Assembly (NCBI GenBank): GCA_946480015.1
Contig: CAMLIL010000093.1
Location: 1 to 22,032, forward strand
Source: an uncultured Oxalobacteraceae bacterium
GTDB taxonomy: Bacteria; Pseudomonadota; Gammaproteobacteria; Burkholderiales; Burkholderiaceae
Length of the DNA: 22,032 nt
Direction of reading: 5' to 3'
Shown here in pieces: positions 17,665 through 22,032 of the stretch. The notes below the pieces were generated by a model, which saw nothing but the letters and a program-made list of their open reading frames with translations, did no database searches and was not told the origin of the DNA. The translations under genes were made by a program, and so were the position numbers. The first letter of the stretch is position 1. Each line of letters begins with the position of its first letter.

Positions 17665-18846
17665 ATGTTGAAAAACACTCTGAAAGTATTGCCCGCACTG
17701 ATGGGCGCCGCAGCCATGGCCAATGCCGGCGCCGCCGTTCTCGAAGTCGGACCGGGCAAGCAGTTCGCCGCGCCCTGCGCCGCCTTTGCTGCTGCCGCGC
17801 CCAACGACACCATCGAGATCACCGGCAATGTCACCTATTCGGGCGACGTGTGCGGTATCTACCAGCGCAACCTGATCATCCGCGGCGTCAACGGCCGCCC
17901 GAAGATCGACGCGGCCGGCCGCAATGCCATGGGCAAGGGCACCTGGGTAGTGATCGGCAACAGCATCTCGATCGAGAACGTGGAAATGGTCGGCGCCAAG
18001 GTGCCGGACCAGAACGGCGCCGCACTGCGCCTGGAAGGGACGCACTTCAAGCTGCAGCGCAGCTTTATCCACGATAACGAAAACGGCATCCTGTCCGGCG
18101 CTAACCCGAACAGCGACATCCGCATCGAAACCACGGAATTCGGCCACAACGGGTATGGTGACGGGCGTACGCACAATCTCTACATCGGCAACGTGCGCAG
18201 CCTGTTCTTCCGCTATAACTATTCGCACGACGCCAACGTGGGGCACAACCTGAAGTCGCGCGCCATGACCAATACGATCCTGTACAACCGCTTCTCCAGC
18301 CTGGCGCCGGGCCAGACCGGTTCCACCGCGGCCGGCCAGCCCAGCTACGAGATCGACCTGCCCAACGCCGGTACTTCCTACATCATCGGTAATATCATCC
18401 AGCAGCCGGCGGCCAACCAGAATCCGTCGCTGATTGCCTATGGTGAGGAGGGTGCATCCAATCCGGGGCAAGACCTGTACGTGGTGAACAATACCTTCCT
18501 CAACGACGATACCGCGCGCGGCACCTTCGTGATGGTCGGTTCGGGCGTGACCAAGCCGGTGCTCATGCAAAACAACCTGTTGAGCGGCACCGGCACCGAC
18601 AGCACCCAGGCCGGCACGGTCAGGAAGACCAATTTCCGTTCGATCGCGCCGGCCTTTATCAAGCGCGCCGCGTTCGACCTGCATCCGACCGATGCACTGG
18701 TGATCGGCGCGGCGACCGATCCGGGGGTAGCGCCGACCGGCGTGGTGCTCAAACCGATCGCCCAGTATCAGCATCCGGCCTGGGGCGAGATCCGTCCGGC
18801 CGTGGGCGCGCTCGATATCGGCGCTTACGAAGCCAGGACCCAGTAA
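17665..18846 (+). CDS. Exported right-handed parallel beta-helix protein
   Basis: The 393-aa product starts with a Sec signal peptide (MLKNTLKVLPALMGAAAMANAGAA, likely cut after ANA or AGA near 21-23). The mature part is a repeating beta-strand and turn pattern rich in Asn and Gly (IEITGNVTYSG, NLIIRGVNG, ISIENVEMVG, LYVVNNTFLN), typical of pectate-lyase-like solenoids. It has a central HNLKSRA motif (194-200) and a DIGAYEA end (384-390), with one probable disulfide pair, Cys38/Cys63. It may bind or cleave acidic polysaccharide, but I do not recognise a complete catalytic set. An upstream in-frame start at 17599 would place a non-signal segment before the signal peptide and was rejected. The gene stands alone behind a 212-bp divergent intergenic region. 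Confidence 0.85.
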   Translation: MLKNTLKVLPALMGAAAMANAGAAVLEVGPGKQFAAPCAAFAAAAPNDTIEITGNVTYSGDVCGIYQRNLIIRGVNGRPKIDAAGRNAMGKGTWVVIGNSISIENVEMVGAKVPDQNGAALRLEGTHFKLQRSFIHDNENGILSGANPNSDIRIETTEFGHNGYGDGRTHNLYIGNVRSLFFRYNYSHDANVGHNLKSRAMTNTILYNRFSSLAPGQTGSTAAGQPSYEIDLPNAGTSYIIGNIIQQPAANQNPSLIAYGEEGASNPGQDLYVVNNTFLNDDTARGTFVMVGSGVTKPVLMQNNLLSGTGTDSTQAGTVRKTNFRSIAPAFIKRAAFDLHPTDALVIGAATDPGVAPTGVVLKPIAQYQHPAWGEIRPAVGALDIGAYEARTQ

Positions 18847-18861
18847 GGCGCGCACGCCGAA

Positions 18862-20343
18862 CTACCCCAAGCCCAGCCAGTAGCGCTGGGCTTTTTCGAA
18901 GACGGCCTCGCCCACCTTGGCCCCCATGGCGCGGCCGTCCAGGTCGGCCTTGGCGCAATGGATGCCGGCGTAGACCCGCGCGCAGCCCGCTTCGTTGGCC
19001 GCCCCGCTGAAGCTGGTCCACGCCAGGGTATTGTCTTGCGCGGGCAGGGCAGGGTCGTAGCGCAAGGTGCGCGCTTTCATCGTGACGCTGTGGTTGAAGA
19101 CGTCGCTGCCGGTGAACTGCTTGAGCACCGTGGCGGCGGCCATGCTGAACGTGCTGTGTCCGGATACCTGGTCGGGGAAGGGCGGCGAGACGAAGCTGGG
19201 AAGCTGGTAGGGCATCCAGGTTTCGCCCGCGATGCTGGCCAGCCCCGCGGCCGGACCGTCCAGTCCGATGCCGACGATGCGTTTGCCGGCCATGAGGCGG
19301 CGTATCCCGGTAATCGGGCGCGAGGAAACGTAGGCGCGTTTGGTGTCCCACGCGGCGATGCCGGCGTCGTGCAGGGCGTGCGACAGAACGAAGAACAGTT
19401 TGATGTCGGCATCGTCATCGTGGTGGTCGCGCTGGGACACGACTTGCGCGAACTGGGCCCAGTAGCAGGGCGGCAGCTCGCCGCTGACGCCGCCAGCCCA
19501 GAAGTCGGCCATGACTTTCTGCGCTTCCGTCAAACCTTGCTGGACTTCGAGGACATGCTCCATCTGGGCCGTGAACTCCGCGCTGGCGAAGGGCGCAGGC
19601 GCGGGGGCGCGAAACTGGCTGCCGCTGGTGAGGGCGAACGGCACGACCAGGCCCCAGAAGGGCAGCAGGTAGGGCGCGGTCTTGATGGTGCCGCTGGCGT
19701 CCCGGTAGCTCAGGGGCTGCCAATGGTCGGGGTCGGGAATCTGGCTTGGTGCTGCCGGTTCGCCCACCAGCATGGGTGGATTGGTGGGCGCGAAGCCGCT
19801 GTAGTCGGCATACGGGATGCCGCCGGGCGTGAGCGTGCCGAGCTGGTTGGCGCCATCGTCGTGAAAAAAGTCCAGCGCGGCTTGCGCGGCGCTGGCGCCA
19901 ACGCTGCCGGCGGCATCGGCCGGGCTGTAGCCCAGCTTGGCAAGTTGCGCGTCGAAGGCGGGTTTCTGGGTCGGGAACTGGTCGAGCAGGGCGATGTAGG
20001 CGGCAACGCTGAACGCTTGCCTGCGGTTGGCCGCAGTGCCTTCCTCCGCGGGGCGGCGCAGCGAAGTGCCGCTGTGCACGCCGGTGGCGTGCGCATCGTG
20101 GGCGGCCCAGGCGTCATACATGGCGCTGTGAACCACGGCGAGCGAGCGCGCCGCCGCCGGCGGGCTGGCGTTGGTGTCGCGAATGGCTTGCAGGGTGGCG
20201 TTATTCCAGCTGACGACGGTGCCGCTGGTGGCAGGCGCGAACGTGGAGCCGGCATCGTCGCTGCCGCCGCCGCCGCCGCAGGCGCTCAGCGATGCGCCCA
20301 GTGCGGCCGCGCTGCCCAGTCTTAGAAAGGTTCTTCGTTCCAT
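18862..20343 (-). CDS. Tat-exported lipoprotein of the vanadium-dependent haloperoxidase/PAP2 family
   Basis: The 493-aa protein begins with a twin-arginine segment (ERRTFLRLG) and a lipobox LSAC with Cys22, followed by a Gly-run, so it is probably a Tat-exported lipoprotein. The vanadate/phosphate site is complete: Lys335 with Arg342-Pro343 (K-x6-RP), Ser394-Gly395-His396, and Arg456 with His462 (R-x5-H). Trp332 and Phe389 stand where the fungal chloroperoxidase has Trp350 and Phe397. Such proteins oxidise halides with hydrogen peroxide or act as phosphatases; which applies here is not settled by sequence. The start is fixed by AAGGAG at 20349-20354. It is tail-to-tail with the beta-helix gene, 15 nt apart. 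An in-frame extension to 20472 lacks the signal layout. Confidence 0.9.
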   Translation of the reverse strand: MERRTFLRLGSAAALGASLSACGGGGGSDDAGSTFAPATSGTVVSWNNATLQAIRDTNASPPAAARSLAVVHSAMYDAWAAHDAHATGVHSGTSLRRPAEEGTAANRRQAFSVAAYIALLDQFPTQKPAFDAQLAKLGYSPADAAGSVGASAAQAALDFFHDDGANQLGTLTPGGIPYADYSGFAPTNPPMLVGEPAAPSQIPDPDHWQPLSYRDASGTIKTAPYLLPFWGLVVPFALTSGSQFRAPAPAPFASAEFTAQMEHVLEVQQGLTEAQKVMADFWAGGVSGELPPCYWAQFAQVVSQRDHHDDDADIKLFFVLSHALHDAGIAAWDTKRAYVSSRPITGIRRLMAGKRIVGIGLDGPAAGLASIAGETWMPYQLPSFVSPPFPDQVSGHSTFSMAAATVLKQFTGSDVFNHSVTMKARTLRYDPALPAQDNTLAWTSFSGAANEAGCARVYAGIHCAKADLDGRAMGAKVGEAVFEKAQRYWLGLG

Positions 20344-20348
20344 ATGTT

Positions 20349-20354
20349 CTCCTT
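20349..20354 (-). promoter_or_regulatory. Ribosome binding site fixing the haloperoxidase start
   Basis: AAGGAG on the minus strand is separated by 5 nt (AACAT with the ATG overlap) from the start codon at 20343. It supports this start over the upstream in-frame ATG at 20472. Confidence 0.75.
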
Positions 20355-20516
20355 GTGATGGACCCGGGCTTTCAACCGGAAAGCTGGCGGATGCGCGCCG
20401 TGGCCGCATACGACCGAGTATCCGCAGGGAGAATGGCTGGGTATTGAGGACCCTCACCGCGCCCGGCGGCACCTATGGCGGCAAAACGTGTCGCTGCCCT
20501 GGCATGGACGAGGCTG

Positions 20517-20522
20517 TAAAAT
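20517..20522 (+). promoter_or_regulatory. Candidate -10 element for gltX
   Basis: TAAAAT lies 28 nt before the gltX ATG in the context GTAAAATGGCGG, similar to the metG element. No convincing -35 is seen. A transcription start near 20529 would exclude the in-frame ATG codons at 20488 and 20521. Confidence 0.42.
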
Positions 20523-20550
20523 GGCGGCTTTACCTCTTACGAGCTTTGCC

Positions 20551-21945
20551 ATGACCGTCGTTCGCACCCGTTTCGCTCCCAGCCCCACCGGCTATCTCCA
20601 CCTCGGCGGCGCCCGCACCGCCCTGTACAGCTGGGCCTTCGCGCGCCACTTCGGCGGCACCTTTGTCCTGCGCATCGAGGACACCGATCTGGAGCGCTCG
20701 ACCCCGGAAGCGGTGCAAGCCATCCTGGACGGCATGCAGTGGCTCGGCCTGCACCACGATGAAGGTCCGTTCTATCAGATGCAGCGCATGGACCGCTATC
20801 GCGAAGTGATCGGGCAGATGCTGGAAGCGGGCACGGCCTACCTGTGCTATTCGTCGCCGGAGGAAGTCGAGGCGATGCGCGAGCGTATGCGCGCGGCCGG
20901 CGAAAAGCCGCGCTACGACGGTACCTGGCGCCCTGAACCCGGCAAGACCTTGCCGGCCGTGCCGGAAGGGCGCAAGCCGGTGGTGCGCTTCAAGAATCCG
21001 CTCGACGGCGAAGTGAGCTGGGACGACGTGGTCAAGGGCACCATCACCATCGCCAACAAGGAGCTGGACGATCTGGTGATCGCGCGCCCGGACGGCACGC
21101 CGACCTATAACTTCTGCGTGGCGGTGGACGATTGGGACATGCAGATCACCCACGTGCTGCGTGGCGACGACCATGTCAACAATACCCCGCGCCAGATTAA
21201 TATCCTGCGCGCCATCGGCGCACCGCTGCCGCTGTACGGGCACCTGCCGATGATCCTGGGTGCCGACAGCGAGAAGCTGTCCAAGCGGCATGGCGCGGTC
21301 AGCGTGATGGAGTATCCGGCCAAGGGCTATCTGCCGGAAGCGATGCTCAATTACCTGGCGCGCCTGGGCTGGAGCCATGGCGACGATGAAGTGTTCTCGA
21401 TGCAGCAGTTCTGCGAATGGTTCAATCTCGACCACCTGACCCGTTCGGCGGCGCAGTTCAACAACGAGAAGCTGGCCTGGCTGAACAACCATTACATCAA
21501 GCAGGCCGACAATACCCGCCTGGCCGACCTGGCCCGTCCGCTGATGACGGCGCAGGGCGCGCAGTTCGAGGGGGCGCCCGACCTGGCCACCGTGCTGGCC
21601 TTGCTGAAGGAACGCGCCAACACCGTCAACGAACTGGCCGATGCGGCCATGCTGTTCTACCGCTCGCCGCAGCCTGACGCAGCCTTGATGACGCAGCACT
21701 TCACCGACGCCGTCAAGCCGGCGCTGGCGCAGTTCGCCGAACGTTGCGCGACGGTGGAGTGGAGCAAGGAAGCGCTGGCGGCCATGATCAAGGAAGTGCT
21801 GGCGGCAAACGGCATGAAGATGCCGCAGCTCGCCATGCCACTTCGGTTGATGCTTACCGGACAGCTGCAAACGCCGGCCATCGACGCGGTTCTGCAGCTG
21901 TTTGGCCGCGAAACCGTGCTGGCACGCGTGAACAACTATCTGTAA
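20551..21945 (+). CDS. gltX: Glutamyl-tRNA synthetase
   Basis: GltX attaches glutamate to tRNA-Glu for translation and as the start of tetrapyrrole synthesis by the C5 pathway. The 464-aa class Ic synthetase shows the HIGH-type motif [12 protein letters not shown] (9-20), the RIEDTD segment (41-46), the adenylate-site [12 protein letters not shown] and the KMSKS-type KLSKRHG (242-248). A helical anticodon-binding domain follows from about 310. The segment after CYSSPEE lacks the other Cys/His ligands of the E. coli zinc site, so this is a zinc-free form, known in other bacteria. The start was placed at 20551 because the family begins just before RTRFAPSP and the candidate -10 overlaps the upstream ATG. 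It is followed by a tRNA gene. Confidence 0.96.
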   Translation: MTVVRTRFAPSPTGYLHLGGARTALYSWAFARHFGGTFVLRIEDTDLERSTPEAVQAILDGMQWLGLHHDEGPFYQMQRMDRYREVIGQMLEAGTAYLCYSSPEEVEAMRERMRAAGEKPRYDGTWRPEPGKTLPAVPEGRKPVVRFKNPLDGEVSWDDVVKGTITIANKELDDLVIARPDGTPTYNFCVAVDDWDMQITHVLRGDDHVNNTPRQINILRAIGAPLPLYGHLPMILGADSEKLSKRHGAVSVMEYPAKGYLPEAMLNYLARLGWSHGDDEVFSMQQFCEWFNLDHLTRSAAQFNNEKLAWLNNHYIKQADNTRLADLARPLMTAQGAQFEGAPDLATVLALLKERANTVNELADAAMLFYRSPQPDAALMTQHFTDAVKPALAQFAERCATVEWSKEALAAMIKEVLAANGMKMPQLAMPLRLMLTGQLQTPAIDAVLQLFGRETVLARVNNYL

Positions 21946-21963
21946 TTTTTTTCGATTTGCCCT

Positions 21964-21991
21964 TTGCAGATCGGACATGCTGGGCTATAAT
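21964..21991 (+). promoter_or_regulatory. sigma70-type promoter for the tRNA gene
   Basis: A perfect -10 (TATAAT, 21986-21991) lies 16 bp after a weaker -35 (TTGCAG, 21964-21969). Transcription would start near 21998, about 12 nt before the mature tRNA end. It follows the gltX stop by 18 nt, so the tRNA can be expressed independently of gltX. Confidence 0.65.
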
Positions 21992-22009
21992 TTTGCTTCT
22001 TCGCGATAC

Positions 22010-22032
22010 GGGGGTATAGCTCAGCTGGGAGA
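22010..22032 (+). tRNA. tRNA, probably tRNA-Ala (5' end only, cut by window edge)
   Basis: The last 23 bases match a tRNA 5' end: a seven-base acceptor arm (GGGGGTA), the TA of positions 8-9, D-stem GCTC, and D-loop AGCTGGGA. This acceptor and D-arm combination is typical of bacterial tRNA-Ala. The anticodon lies outside the window, so the isoacceptor cannot be named. A strong promoter precedes it. Confidence 0.82.

Noticed and set aside
18958..20325. A 455-codon open frame on the plus strand opposite the haloperoxidase gene
   Set aside because: It is antisense to a gene with full active-site motifs and a strong ribosome site; composition is the Gly/Arg/Ala-rich pattern of a shadow frame.

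Overview
The window is a high-GC chromosomal segment of a betaproteobacterium. It most likely comes from the Oxalobacteraceae (Massilia, Duganella or Janthinobacterium-like). I infer this from the gene order, the DUF3460 gene beside scpA and panC, and the Burkholderiales style of the Che proteins, PanC and MetG; no 16S gene or search supports it. Genes are tightly packed, no non-coding stretch exceeds about 220 bp, and I see no prophage, insertion sequence, integron or CRISPR array.

Left part (1-9351, + strand): a chemotaxis cluster in the order cheY-like receiver (5' end missing), cheA, cheW, a chemoreceptor gene, cheR, cheD, cheB, a 124-bp gap with possible promoter signals, then cheY, cheZ and a degenerate-EAL/HDOD gene. 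Together they encode a complete excitation and adaptation pathway: receptor, CheW and CheA kinase, CheY output, CheZ phosphatase, CheR/CheB methylation and CheD deamidation. The receptor has almost no periplasmic part but ends in a CheR/CheB docking pentapeptide.

Middle part (9384-15446, - strand): panC (pantothenate synthesis), scpA (chromosome condensation) and a DUF3460 gene read as one likely unit. Upstream of a strong hairpin lies a 438-residue protein of a poorly described family (possibly the one named FabMG). Then come a GNAT acetyltransferase and metG, only 3 nt apart and probably co-transcribed.

Right part (15593-22032): genes alternate in strand. They are the Fe-S carrier ATPase mrp/apbC (+), a MoaD-like/Mut7-C/zinc-ribbon putative nuclease (-), an exported parallel beta-helix protein (+), a Tat-exported lipoprotein of the vanadium haloperoxidase family (-), gltX (+), and the first 23 nt of a tRNA, probably tRNA-Ala, behind a clear sigma70-type promoter.

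Most of the window is ordinary core genome. The items that deserve a second look are the sensorless pentapeptide-bearing receptor, the duplicated GYGFF motif in the CheA linker, the FabMG-like protein, and the haloperoxidase lipoprotein with a complete vanadate site. I found no evidence for a wholly new multi-gene system.
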